A stretch of DNA of 64,000 nt from JABAQJ01 sp046327745 (GTDB taxonomy: Bacteria; Gemmatimonadota; Gemmatimonadetes; Gemmatimonadales; Gemmatimonadaceae): assembly GCA_046327745.1 (NCBI GenBank), contig JAXLXV010000014.1, positions 1 to 64,000 on the forward strand. The letters run 5' to 3'. The notes under the pieces were generated by a model that had not been told where the DNA came from, did not search any database, and saw nothing but the letters and a program-made list of their open reading frames with translations. Made by a program: the position numbers and the translations under genes. This document shows positions 36,266-44,747 of the stretch, piece after piece (position 1 is the first letter of the stretch; each line of letters starts with the position of its first letter).

Positions 36266-36687
36266 TGGACAGCGCCCGGCGGTCACGCCGGGCGCCTTGA
36301 GCTCGCGTCGATCGAGCATCGCGATTGAAGCGGAGCCCGCCAACTGATGGGATTCGCTCCCACCGGGCGACTCCGTCGCGACCATGGTCACTCCAACGTC
36401 GCGCACTCCGTCACGTGCGACAGGAAGAACGGCGGGGCCGTCCGCGGCTCGCGTGCGCCGCACGGTCGAGGTTGGCGAATTCCAAGAATCTCCCTGTCGC
36501 CCCGACGCTACAATTACCGAACGTGTTGGCGTCTTTCACCGGTCAAGCATAGGTTGAGCGCGACGAGAGACACGGGACCTGCACGCGATGGGGTCGGTGT
36601 CGGTTCGTCGCCCACACTCACGTAGTGAGTAACGTCGCGGCTGGCGCCGCCGACGCCCTCACGTTTGACCCCAACATGGAGGTCGCG
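36266..36687. other. Intergenic region, 422 bp
   Basis: The gap between leuS and the next Tat-type gene holds a GC-rich hairpin at 36272-36295, probably the leuS terminator, and a small palindrome (actcac-gta-gtgagt at 36617-36631). Short open frames here have compositions unlike real genes. No tRNA-like fold was found by eye. Confidence 0.5.
36272..36295 (+). terminator. Hairpin downstream of leuS
   Basis: A perfect 9-bp stem, gcgcccggc and gccgggcgc with a 6-nt loop, begins 6 nt after the leuS stop. No U-tract follows, so it may need help from other factors. Confidence 0.55.
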
Positions 36688-37371
36688 ATGCGACCAATGG
36701 TTGATCCGGTTCAGCCCCGGCGCGGGTTTCTGGCGCGCCTAACGGGAGCGATCGCGGCAGTAGCCGCGGGCTCCGCCACCACACCACGTTCGGCGTTCGC
36801 CGAATCCCCGGTCGTCGCCGACGATCGATGGTTGCAGGCCATTCATGGCGATCATCGCCAATACTTTGACGCCGTGTCGGTGGCCGGAGGCTTCCCGCTG
36901 GTCTACGCGCTCAGCTGGGCCAACACGATGAAGGCGACGTACAACCTGACGAACGACCAGCTGTGCGCCGTCATCGGTCTGCGGCACATGGGAATTGCCC
37001 CCGCCTTCAACGACGCGATTTGGGAGAAGTACAAGCTCGGGCAGTTCTTCAAGGTGGACGATCCGAAGACCAAGCAGCCGTCGACCCGGAACATCTTCAA
37101 CAGCACGGCCCCGGGTGACTTGCGGTTCCCAGGGTCGGACGTGGGATCGCAGATGAAGAATGGTGCCGTGGTCGTCGCCTGCAACTTGGCCACGACGGTG
37201 CTGTCCGGCATCGCCGCCAATGCGGCGGGACTGTCGATGGCCCCCGAAGCGGCCTACAAGGAGTGGGCGGCCGGATTGGTGCCAGGCGTTATGCTGGTTC
37301 CGTCTGGCGTGCTGGCCGTTCATCGCGCGCAAGCGGTAGGCAAGTGCACGTACTGCGCGGCGGTGGAGTAG
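36688..37371 (+). CDS. Tat-exported protein, DsrE-like
   Basis: A 227-residue protein with a twin-arginine signal (QPRRGFLARLTGAIAAVAAG, residues about 9-28). The mature part carries DAVSVAGGFPLVYALSWANT, LCAVIGLRHMGIAPAFND, QMKNGAVVVACNLATTVLSG and LVPGVMLVPSGVLAVHRAQA. The last two segments, with a lone Cys in ACNLA, resemble DsrE-like exported proteins of sulfur-transfer type, but the link is weak. The C-terminus ends with GKCTYCAAVE, a possible redox Cys pair. I start at the ATG at 36688 because GGAGG precedes it by 5 nt; an ATG at 36676 is in frame too. Confidence 0.6.
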   Translation: MRPMVDPVQPRRGFLARLTGAIAAVAAGSATTPRSAFAESPVVADDRWLQAIHGDHRQYFDAVSVAGGFPLVYALSWANTMKATYNLTNDQLCAVIGLRHMGIAPAFNDAIWEKYKLGQFFKVDDPKTKQPSTRNIFNSTAPGDLRFPGSDVGSQMKNGAVVVACNLATTVLSGIAANAAGLSMAPEAAYKEWAAGLVPGVMLVPSGVLAVHRAQAVGKCTYCAAVE

Positions 37372-37534
37372 GAGCTCTCACCGACGCCGCAACGTTAGGC
37401 AAGGAAAAACGTCGGCGGAATCGGAGGCCAACACTCATGCCTCTCGATTCTGCCGACGCTCTGATTTGCTCGACACCTGAGTCGATGCTGAGGACTTGGT
37501 CACCCTCCCGTGCCACCCCCCAAACAGCGTGGCG

Positions 37535-38395
37535 CTAACCGACCTTAATCGGCATCACCATCCCATGCATCATGTGGGGCTTCCCGTCCTTAGTGTCGGG
37601 AAGAAAACAGATGGCCACATAGTCCCCAGCCGTCAGGTCCACCGGAACAAATTCTGTCTGGCCGGTTGACATGCCGGGCACCCCACCGATGGCCTTCGCC
37701 GGGCGCGGGCCCTTGTAATCCGCTCCCCACTTCGCAAAGTCATCGAGCGTCTTGCCGGGGAGCAGCTGAAACAACACGAACTCGTGATGTTGCGCCGCGG
37801 TGTTGTCCACCTTCAGGACGTGCTTTCCTGGCGTCAGCGGGGTGGAGAACGCAAAGGTGTAGTCCGACAGGGTTACCGTGATGTCCGGGTTGGCGGCCGA
37901 TGCCACGGCACCCGAGGACGGCGTCACCGTCAGCTCCTTCATCATCCCCTTCATCAGGTGCGGGACCTTGTCGGGGGTGTCCACGAAGCACACCACCGCA
38001 TACGTGCCCGGCTCGATCATGACTGTCGCCGAGGACTGGCTACCCGGTTCTGGCGTGTTGACGCCACCAGCCTCCTCGACCCACGGGGGCGGTGGATCCG
38101 TCGGCTTCATCGACTTCATCCCCGCCTGCAAGTCAGTCAGGCGCTTCCCGTCCTTCAACCGCAGCAGCTGCACGTGATGCAACGTGGTGCCGGAGTTCTG
38201 GAGCACCAGGGTGGTCATGCCGGCCGGGATGGTGTCGGGCATCTGGAAGGTAAAATCGCTGGCCGTGACGTGAACCACGTTAGGCGTTGGCGCTGCGGCA
38301 GCCGTGGTCGCGCTGCTGTCTGCCGGCTTGGACTCCTTGCCCGCGCAGCCGACGGATGCGCAAACGAGCAAGCCAACTGTGAGTTTCCTGACCAT
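37535..38395 (-). CDS. Lipoprotein with two cupredoxin-like domains
   Basis: A 286-residue lipoprotein (LLVCASVGCAGK). It holds two tandem domains of similar sequence, about 40-150 and 160-286. Each has a His-His early strand (TTLHHVQLLRLKDG; AAQHHEFVLFQLLPG) and a late loop with Cys, His and Met (VCFVDTPDKVPHLMKGM; ICFLPDTKDGKPHMMHGM). These fit the His-Cys-His-Met ligands of type 1 copper sites, so both domains may bind copper. It is likely an envelope electron carrier or copper-handling protein; no partner gene is adjacent. Internal duplication is evident from the repeated motifs. Confidence 0.75.
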   Translation of the reverse strand: MVRKLTVGLLVCASVGCAGKESKPADSSATTAAAAPTPNVVHVTASDFTFQMPDTIPAGMTTLVLQNSGTTLHHVQLLRLKDGKRLTDLQAGMKSMKPTDPPPPWVEEAGGVNTPEPGSQSSATVMIEPGTYAVVCFVDTPDKVPHLMKGMMKELTVTPSSGAVASAANPDITVTLSDYTFAFSTPLTPGKHVLKVDNTAAQHHEFVLFQLLPGKTLDDFAKWGADYKGPRPAKAIGGVPGMSTGQTEFVPVDLTAGDYVAICFLPDTKDGKPHMMHGMVMPIKVG

Positions 38396-38590
38396 GGTCT
38401 CTCCCGGTGGGTGTCGAGATGAGGCAAAATATCGAGGGCGCGCGCATGATTCTCGTCCGAACCGCCCAGCCCGTCAATACGGGGCTCCCTAGCTGACCCA
38501 CAGTCCCCGCATCACCTTGGCGAGCGGCTCGCAAGCCGGTCCTCCGGCTGGCGGCCTCGCCGGCTCGCTCTCCCTCCTCCAACTCAGTTT

Positions 38591-39625
38591 TTGGACGTGT
38601 CCACACTCATTCTCTCCGATCGCGAAGTCGAACGACTCCTCCCCATGGGGGAATGCATTGAGGTCATGGAAGGCGCCCTTCGCAGTCTGGCGCGGGGCGA
38701 GGCCCTCCTGCCCCTGCGGACGGTCATGCGGCTTCCCTCGTCGACCAACGCCTTCGCCCTCATGCCATCCGTCCGTACGGAAGGGAGTGGTGACGAGGCC
38801 CGCACGGAGGCGATCGCGGCCAAGATCATTACCGTGTTCCCCGGCAACGATCGCACACCCTACGACTCTCACATCGGCGTCGTGCTTCTGTTCGAGGCAG
38901 AGCATGGCCGGCTTCTGGCCATCATGGACGCCTCCTCAATCACCGCGATTCGCACCGCTGCGGTGTCGGGGTTGGCGACGCGACTGCTGGCCCGTCCAGA
39001 TGCAACGCAGCTCGCCATCTTGGGCGCGGGGACGCAAGCCATGACGCACTTGGACGCCATGTGCTGCGTGCGTGACATCCAGCATGTGCGAGTCTGGAGT
39101 CGACGACCGGAAAAGGCGCAGGAGCTGGCGAAACGGGCGCGGGCGAAGCACTCCTGTTCAATCGATGTCTCGGCCAGTGCTCGCGAGGCGGTGGAGGGCG
39201 CACACGTCGTCTGCACGGTCACGGCGTCGCGCACTCCGGTGCTGGAAGGAAATTGGCTAGCCCCAGGCACCCACGTGAACGCCGTGGGCGCGTCACTGGC
39301 TCACGCCAGGGAGCTGGATACGGATGCTGTGCAACGCGCGTTCGTGTACGTGGATCGACGCGAGAGCGCACTCGCCGAAGCCGGTGACATTCTCATCCCC
39401 ATTAGTGAGGGGGCCATCACCGCCGAGCATATTCGCGGCGAGCTGGGTCAGCTCCTGGTGGGAGCGGTGCCTGGTCCGGAGCACACGGACAACGTCACCC
39501 TCTTCAAGTCGCTCGGCATCGCGATCGAGGACCTGGCGTCTGCGCAGCACCTGTACAAACGCGCGACCATGACCGAGACCGGGACCTGGGTCACCATCGG
39601 TGGCATGCGCCACCACGACGCGTGA
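38591..39625 (+). CDS. Ornithine cyclodeaminase / mu-crystallin family protein
   Basis: A 344-residue NAD(P)-dependent enzyme of the OCD/mu-crystallin family. It has LILSDREVERLLPMGECIEV at the start, KIITVFPGNDRTPYDSHIG near residue 80, the Rossmann motif LAILGAGTQAMTHLDAM (about 140-156), ASSITAIRTAAVSGLAT, and HVNAVGASLAHARELDTD. Members act on ornithine, alanine, proline-like or diamino acids, and the substrate cannot be read from the sequence. No ATG is available at the homologous start; a TTG at 38591 or GTG at 38597 is likely. Its stop overlaps the next gene by 4 nt, so the two products probably act together. Confidence 0.85.
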   Translation: MDVSTLILSDREVERLLPMGECIEVMEGALRSLARGEALLPLRTVMRLPSSTNAFALMPSVRTEGSGDEARTEAIAAKIITVFPGNDRTPYDSHIGVVLLFEAEHGRLLAIMDASSITAIRTAAVSGLATRLLARPDATQLAILGAGTQAMTHLDAMCCVRDIQHVRVWSRRPEKAQELAKRARAKHSCSIDVSASAREAVEGAHVVCTVTASRTPVLEGNWLAPGTHVNAVGASLAHARELDTDAVQRAFVYVDRRESALAEAGDILIPISEGAITAEHIRGELGQLLVGAVPGPEHTDNVTLFKSLGIAIEDLASAQHLYKRATMTETGTWVTIGGMRHHDA

Positions 39626-40575
39626 GCCGCATCCCGGTCCCGTTCCCGCTCAGCGCCATCGAAGCGGCGCGCCAGCGGATTGCCGGCACCGCTATTCGCA
39701 CCCCCTTGGTGCGGCTGGCGGTGGACGCGCCTGCCGAAGTGTGGTTGAAGCTGGAGAATCTGCAGCCCATTGGCTCCTTCAAGCTGCGTGGCGCGGCGAA
39801 TGCCATGGCGCAACAGGACGCGCAGGTCCTGCGGGATGGCGTGGTCACGGCCAGCGCGGGCAACATGGCGCAGGGCGTGGCTTGGTGCGCGCGCCAAAGG
39901 GGGATTGCCTGCCGCGTCATCGTTCCCGATCACGCGCCGGTTGCGAAGACGGCGGCGATCGAGCGGTTAGGCGGCGAGATCATCCGGCGCCCCTTCGCCG
40001 AGTGGTGGGACGTCTTGATGACCAGTGACACCAAGGGGGTGCCGGGGTTCTTCATTCATCCGGTGATGGATCCCGACGTGATCGCCGGCAATGGCACCAT
40101 CGGCTTGGAGATTCTCGAGGACCTTCCGGACGTTGAAACGGTGGTGGTGCCATACGGCGGCGGTGGTTTGAGCTGTGGGATCGCCTCGGGGATCAAGGCC
40201 AAGCGGCCGGAGGTTCGCGTACTGGCGGCAGAGGTCGCGACGGCCGCCCCTCTCCGCGCGGCACTGGATGCGGGCGCGCGCACCACCATCGAATATCAGG
40301 CGAGTTTCGTCGACGGCATTGGTGGTCGCACCGTCCTGGAGCCGATGTGGCCGCTGGTGCGCCACGTCATCGACGACTCGCTCGTGTCCACGGTGCAGGA
40401 GGTCGCGGATGCCGTGCGTCTGTTGGCCATGCGAGCCCACGTCATTGCCGAAGGAGCTGGCGCGGCGTCCGTGGCGCCAGCCCTCGCTGGCAAGGCCGGT
40501 ACGGGTCGGATCGTGTGTGTTGTATCTGGCGGTAACATCGATGCCGCGCGGCTGGCCGAGTTTCTCGCCGCGTGA
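39622..40575 (+). CDS. PLP-dependent threonine/serine dehydratase-like enzyme
   Basis: A 317-residue fold-type II PLP enzyme similar to biosynthetic/catabolic threonine deaminase and serine racemase. Lys54 in GSFKLRGAANA is the Schiff-base lysine; the phosphate-binding loop is VPYGGGGLSCG and the C-terminal SGGNIDAA holds the pyridine-ring contact. It lacks the ACT regulatory domain of IlvA. The gene starts with GTG overlapping the OCD-family stop (GTGA). This pairing matches EutB/EutC of ectoine breakdown, but the other ectoine genes are missing, so the pathway is open. Confidence 0.87.
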   Translation: MSRIPVPFPLSAIEAARQRIAGTAIRTPLVRLAVDAPAEVWLKLENLQPIGSFKLRGAANAMAQQDAQVLRDGVVTASAGNMAQGVAWCARQRGIACRVIVPDHAPVAKTAAIERLGGEIIRRPFAEWWDVLMTSDTKGVPGFFIHPVMDPDVIAGNGTIGLEILEDLPDVETVVVPYGGGGLSCGIASGIKAKRPEVRVLAAEVATAAPLRAALDAGARTTIEYQASFVDGIGGRTVLEPMWPLVRHVIDDSLVSTVQEVADAVRLLAMRAHVIAEGAGAASVAPALAGKAGTGRIVCVVSGGNIDAARLAEFLAA

Positions 40576-40581
40576 CGCCCG

Positions 40582-41754
40582 TCAGCTCCCGAACATCCAG
40601 CGACTGATCCAATCGCCGGCGAAGTAACCGGCGATGGCCACCCCAAGGCCAACCACGAACATATCGATGCCGGAGCGCAGGATGCCGCGTCCGGTGAACA
40701 CGGACCGTGCCGCGCCGACCAGAAAGTGCGCGCCCATCGCCAGCACAAACGAGGTGACGATCGCCGGCGTGCCCTGCGTGAAGAAGAACGGCATGACCGG
40801 GATCACCGCGCCGATGGCCGTGGCCAGGCCAGTGATCCATGCTTCGCGCAGCGGGGATGCACCAGCGTCGCCAATGCCCAATTCCGCCTGCACCTTCTCC
40901 TTGAGCATGCGCTCGGGGTCGCGCATGACGTCGGCGGCCAGCGCCTTGGCCGCCTCGGCGTTCATCCCCTTCGCTTCGTAGATCAACGCCAACTCGTCCC
41001 GTTCCACTTCCGGCATCAGCGCGATCTCATCGCGCTCCATCGCAATCTCATGGGAGTAGACTTCCTGCTCGCTCTTGGCAGCCAGATAGCCGCTCGATCC
41101 CATGGAAAGCGCGTCGGCGACCAAGCCAGCGACTCCGGCCACCACTACCGCTTGATGTTGGGCCGTGGCGGCGGCGCCGAGAACGCCGGCCACCAGCCCG
41201 AAGTTCGCGGTCAGCCCGTCGTTGAACCCGTACACCACGTTGCGCAGGAAGCCGCCCGACTCGGTGCGATGCCATGGCTCCCCGGCGTCGTGCTTCCCCG
41301 ACAGGTGCGCCAGTTCCGTGGCGTGTTCAGCGCTCTCGCGCGCCAAGGTCAGGGACTCCGGGCCGCCAGCTACACCAGCCGGAGTATCGCGGTGCATGTC
41401 GAGATATGCCTTGACTTCGCGACCTTCTTCGCGCAGCAGCAGGGGCAACAAGGCATTGGGCCCGATGCGCCGCCCGATCATGGCCATGAGGCGGGCGCGA
41501 GTCGATGGCGCGAACGGCGGCGGGGCGCTGCCGTGCTCGCGTAGCAGTTCTTCCCAGATCGACAGGTGTCGGCCTTCGACTTCAACCAGTCGTCGATAGA
41601 CGTCGCTCTTTTTCTTGTCGGGTTCTACCTCAGCCAGCACGCCATAGAGAAACGCGGCGTCTCCTTCGTCCTGCCAATGCTCGCGGAACGAATCGAGGTC
41701 AGGCGTGCGCGCTGGGTGAGTGTCCGCACTGGGTGTGATCGGGGCAGCAGGCAT
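40582..41754 (-). CDS. Rubrerythrin-VIT1 fusion, MbfA-like iron/manganese transporter
   Basis: A 390-residue protein joining a ferritin-like N-terminus (DEGDAAFLYGVLAEVEPDKK, RRLVEVEGRHLSIWEELL, residues about 28-70) to a VIT1/CCC1 membrane domain. The latter starts with NVVYGFNDGLTANFGLVAGV (about 172) and shows SMGSSGYLAAKSEQEVYSHE and five helices. In rhizobia such fusions (MbfA) export iron and protect against peroxide; the ferritin part senses or delivers iron. A similar role is likely, but divalent-metal specificity is inferred. It converges on the preceding PLP enzyme gene. Confidence 0.87.
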   Translation of the reverse strand: MPAAPITPSADTHPARTPDLDSFREHWQDEGDAAFLYGVLAEVEPDKKKSDVYRRLVEVEGRHLSIWEELLREHGSAPPPFAPSTRARLMAMIGRRIGPNALLPLLLREEGREVKAYLDMHRDTPAGVAGGPESLTLARESAEHATELAHLSGKHDAGEPWHRTESGGFLRNVVYGFNDGLTANFGLVAGVLGAAATAQHQAVVVAGVAGLVADALSMGSSGYLAAKSEQEVYSHEIAMERDEIALMPEVERDELALIYEAKGMNAEAAKALAADVMRDPERMLKEKVQAELGIGDAGASPLREAWITGLATAIGAVIPVMPFFFTQGTPAIVTSFVLAMGAHFLVGAARSVFTGRGILRSGIDMFVVGLGVAIAGYFAGDWISRWMFGS

Positions 41755-41853
41755 GGGAATGAAAATAGCCGGTTTCCCCTCTGACCGTCACAGGCGGAAA
41801 CCCTTCGACGTGGGGCCGTGACAGACCGAGTGACCATCAGACGGCGACCTCAC

Positions 41854-43380
41854 ATGCGAACAGCTTATCACGCAGTCGTGCCGGCCATGCTCATGCTGGC
41901 GGCAACCACTCCCCTCTCGGCGCAGGAACGGAAGCGAGACCGCGAGCGAGACAATGAGCCGCGGCAACGGACCGTGTGGGTGTCACGCGATGACGACCGG
42001 CCGCGACTGGGGATCTCGACGTCGTCGGGGTCCAAGCGCGATACGCTGGGGCTGCTGGTGACGGATGTCGTAGAGAACGGGGCAGCGGCCAAGGCAGGGA
42101 TCGAGGAAGGGGATCGCATTGCCTCGATCAATGGCGTGAACTTGCGGGTGTCGTCTGAGGATGCCGGCGACGAAGAGATGGCAGGCGTCATCCAGCGCCG
42201 CCTGGTCCGCGAGCTGGAGAAGCACAAGGCCGGCGACGAGGTTGAACTCCGCGTCTGGTCGAATGGAAACTGGAAGACGGTGAAGGCGAAGCTGACGGAG
42301 CGAGAAGACGTTGGGTTTGCCACGACGCTGCGCGACCGTCGCGAGGAGATGGAGAACCGCGCAGTGCTCGGGATTGGGCTTGGTGCGTCGGGAAGCCGCC
42401 GCGACACGTTAGGCTTGCTCGTCACCTCAGTATCTGAAGAGGGGCCGGCGGAGAAGGGGGGCGTTGAGGAAGGGGATCGCTTGGTGTCCATCAATGGCGT
42501 GGATCTTCGCGTCGCCAGGGAGGACGCGGGTGACTGGTCGTCCAGCAGCACCCGCGTCCGTCGCCTGAACCGGGAGATGGAGAAGGTGAAGCCGGGTGAC
42601 GCGGTGGAGCTGAAGGTGTACCGCGATGGCCAGCAGCGCACGGTGCGCGTGACGGCGGGGAAGGCATCGGAGCTGAGCGACCGCGGGGGTTTCTTCTTCG
42701 GCGACGGCATGGGCTTCGCCGTGCCGAGAGTTCCGCGAGCTCCCGAAGCGCCCATGCCTCCGGTGCCCCCGCAGCGTCCGTTCTTCCAATGGAACGACGA
42801 CGGTGAGATGCGGATCCGCGTGAGCCCGAAGGTTCGCGCCGACGTGGAGGAAGGGATGCGCGGGTTGGAGGATGGGTTCATCCAGTTGCGGCGCGCGATT
42901 CCTCGAATACGGGTGCAGGTGGATGACGATGATGCCCCTGACGACGCGCCGCCAGCTGCATGGGTGCGGCCCGCACCGCGAGTAGGTGCCGGACCGGCGA
43001 TAGCCAGCGTTCGATGGCCAACCACCGTCGGATGGACCGGCGGGTCCCAGCTCGAGGGGCCCGCCGTTGGCGTTTGGGGATCTGACGTGGACGCTGCCAA
43101 CGGCACCTTCACGGTGTCCGGATTGAAGCTGTCGATCGTGGATGGCGACCTCTCAGACTACCTCGGCGCCGGTAGTGACCGGGGGCTCCTGGTGATTGAC
43201 GGGAGTGCGCGGTGGGACGGCATCCGGCAGGGCGACGTGATCCTGCGATTGGATGGTCACCCGGTGCGCCCGCGCGGGGAGGGCGTTTCCTTGCAGTTGC
43301 GCGGCAATGGCACGCATGAGGTCGACCTGATGCGCGGCGGCAAGCGGATGACCGTGGCCGTGCGCATCGGCGGTGACTGA
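41854..43380 (+). CDS. Exported protein with three PDZ domains
   Basis: A 508-residue protein with a signal peptide (MRTAYHAVVPAMLMLAATTP to SAQE). Two similar PDZ domains follow (about 40-150 and 165-275), each with DTLGLLVT and EEGDRIASINGVNLR-type segments, then a Pro-rich linker (RAPEAPMPPVPPQRP), and a third PDZ at the C-terminus (RGLLVIDGSARWDGIRQGDV, VILRLDGHPV). No protease triad is present, so it is not a DegP-type enzyme; it may act as an adaptor. I chose the ATG at 41854, where the signal starts. Confidence 0.82.
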   Translation: MRTAYHAVVPAMLMLAATTPLSAQERKRDRERDNEPRQRTVWVSRDDDRPRLGISTSSGSKRDTLGLLVTDVVENGAAAKAGIEEGDRIASINGVNLRVSSEDAGDEEMAGVIQRRLVRELEKHKAGDEVELRVWSNGNWKTVKAKLTEREDVGFATTLRDRREEMENRAVLGIGLGASGSRRDTLGLLVTSVSEEGPAEKGGVEEGDRLVSINGVDLRVAREDAGDWSSSSTRVRRLNREMEKVKPGDAVELKVYRDGQQRTVRVTAGKASELSDRGGFFFGDGMGFAVPRVPRAPEAPMPPVPPQRPFFQWNDDGEMRIRVSPKVRADVEEGMRGLEDGFIQLRRAIPRIRVQVDDDDAPDDAPPAAWVRPAPRVGAGPAIASVRWPTTVGWTGGSQLEGPAVGVWGSDVDAANGTFTVSGLKLSIVDGDLSDYLGAGSDRGLLVIDGSARWDGIRQGDVILRLDGHPVRPRGEGVSLQLRGNGTHEVDLMRGGKRMTVAVRIGGD

Positions 43381-43399
43381 GCGCGCATGGTCTCGGTGA

Positions 43400-43433
43400 C
43401 AAGGGCGCAGCCAACTGCATGGTTGCGCCCTTG
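43400..43433 (+). terminator. Hairpin terminator downstream of the PDZ protein
   Basis: Stem caagggcgcagcc and ggttgcgcccttg (12 of 13 paired) begins 20 nt after the PDZ gene stop. No T-tract follows. Confidence 0.55.
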
Positions 43434-43521
43434 CTGCGTCGAGGGCCAAAAAATACGTTAGGCTGGCGGCGACGCACGCGCGCCGCGCCCTCGTCACCAA
43501 CCTGCCAGCCTGCCCCCTCTG

Positions 43522-43983
43522 ATGAGTCTCACCCCGCAACTGAGTTCACCGGCCATCCGCGATCAGATGATCGAGCGGGCGCGCCGCCTGCGCGCGGACA
43601 GCCCCGGCGCTTGGGGGCGTATGACGGCCCACCAGATGGTCTGGCACGTGACGGGGGCGCTGCAAAGCGCCTTGGGTGAGTTGGACCTGCCGGATCTGGG
43701 CAACTGGTTCTCGCGTTCCGTCGTGCGTTATGTGGCGCTGCACACCTCGCTCGCCTGGCCCAAGGGGACGCCAACCAGTCCCGTGCTGGATGCCGCACGC
43801 CATCCGCCGCCAACCACCCCATTCGACGACGATCTGCGTACCCTGTGCGAATGCCTGGACCGGTTCTCCAGGGCCAACGTGAACGGGCGCCCCCATGTCG
43901 TCTTTGGCCCGATGTCGCAGGACGAGTGGCAACATTGGGGCTGGCGACACACCGATCATCACTTCCGTCAGTTTAAACTCTGA
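43522..43983 (+). CDS. DUF1569 (DinB-like) protein
   Basis: A 153-residue cytoplasmic protein of the DinB/DUF1569 superfamily. It has WGRMTAHQMVWHVTGALQSA near residue 32 (first metal-type His pair) and QHWGWRHTDHHFRQF near the C-terminus (His triplet), the conserved elements of this four-helix metal-binding fold. The biochemical role is unknown; relatives include thiol transferases. A CGTTAGGC copy lies 64 nt upstream, within the leader. The ATG at 43522 fits the family start. Confidence 0.8.
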   Translation: MSLTPQLSSPAIRDQMIERARRLRADSPGAWGRMTAHQMVWHVTGALQSALGELDLPDLGNWFSRSVVRYVALHTSLAWPKGTPTSPVLDAARHPPPTTPFDDDLRTLCECLDRFSRANVNGRPHVVFGPMSQDEWQHWGWRHTDHHFRQFKL

Positions 43984-44083
43984 TTCCGTTGCTGGCGCGT
44001 GCGGCGAGGAAAGCCAGCGTCGACGGACGACGGGGCGTCCGCGTGGTGTCAGAGCTGGTTTATGCGCAATGCGACGTGTTCGG

Positions 44084-44569
44084 TTAGCCGCGGGGTGACC
44101 GTGTGCGGCGCATGATGGTGCCGGCCACGCCGTGATAGGTGAGTTCCTCAACAGCCGACCATCCCCACCGCGCATACCACTCCTGCAGGTTTGTCGTGAA
44201 GAGGTAGAGCACCGGCAGCTCGAGGGATTCGGCCTCCTGAATTAGGCGATCAACCAACGCCGCGCCGATGCCACGGCCTCGGACGTCCTCACGAACGTAC
44301 AGGCTGGCCAACCAGGGGGAGTACTGCGGCCACTCCGGGAGGTCGTGAGCGAGCAAGCTGATGGAGCCGACGGGCAGACCATCGTGCAGCGCCACCAAGG
44401 TGGTCGGAACCGCGGTGCGCGACGTGTGTCCGGCCAACTCGTCGATCGCGGCCTGTTCCGTCCACCACGGCATCAGGCGCGACCACTCCGCAAAATGCCA
44501 GCGCCCGAGCGTTGAGGCATGCGTTGGATGGTCCGCCAAATGGTGGATGGTAATCGGCACGGATGTCAC
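44084..44569 (-). CDS. GNAT-family N-acetyltransferase
   Basis: A 161-residue acetyltransferase. The acetyl-CoA-binding motif A is plain in LYVREDVRGRGIGAALVDRL (about 90-110), preceded by the core strand VGSISLLAHDLP and followed by YLFTTNLQEWYARWGW, the motif B turn. The substrate is unknown. I start at a GTG at 44569, which follows GGAG by 5 nt; an upstream in-frame start at 44599 would add ten residues. It stands alone. Confidence 0.85.
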   Translation of the reverse strand: MTSVPITIHHLADHPTHASTLGRWHFAEWSRLMPWWTEQAAIDELAGHTSRTAVPTTLVALHDGLPVGSISLLAHDLPEWPQYSPWLASLYVREDVRGRGIGAALVDRLIQEAESLELPVLYLFTTNLQEWYARWGWSAVEELTYHGVAGTIMRRTRSPRG

Positions 44570-44747
44570 GGATACTCCGTCAGGGTCAAGGCACCGCACC
44601 GGGCCAAGCGGGCCCCGCGAACTTGAATCTCTACAACCTTCATGGCGTACGGGAGACAGGAACCATGTGCATCACGCGACGCCGTCACGACCATGAAATT
44701 TCAGGCGCCTTATCGGGCCCGTCGCCCCGTGCGCATAGGTGACGCCC

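Noticed and set aside
36289..36625. Short open frames between leuS and the DsrE-like gene
   Set aside because: Overlapping frames, Arg/Ser-rich composition and no ribosome-binding sites; treated as intergenic.
38533..38548. Hairpin agccgg-tcct-ccggct as a terminator
   Set aside because: Short stem in a generally GC-rich repeat-like stretch, no T-tract, and located just before a plus-strand gene; too weak to call.
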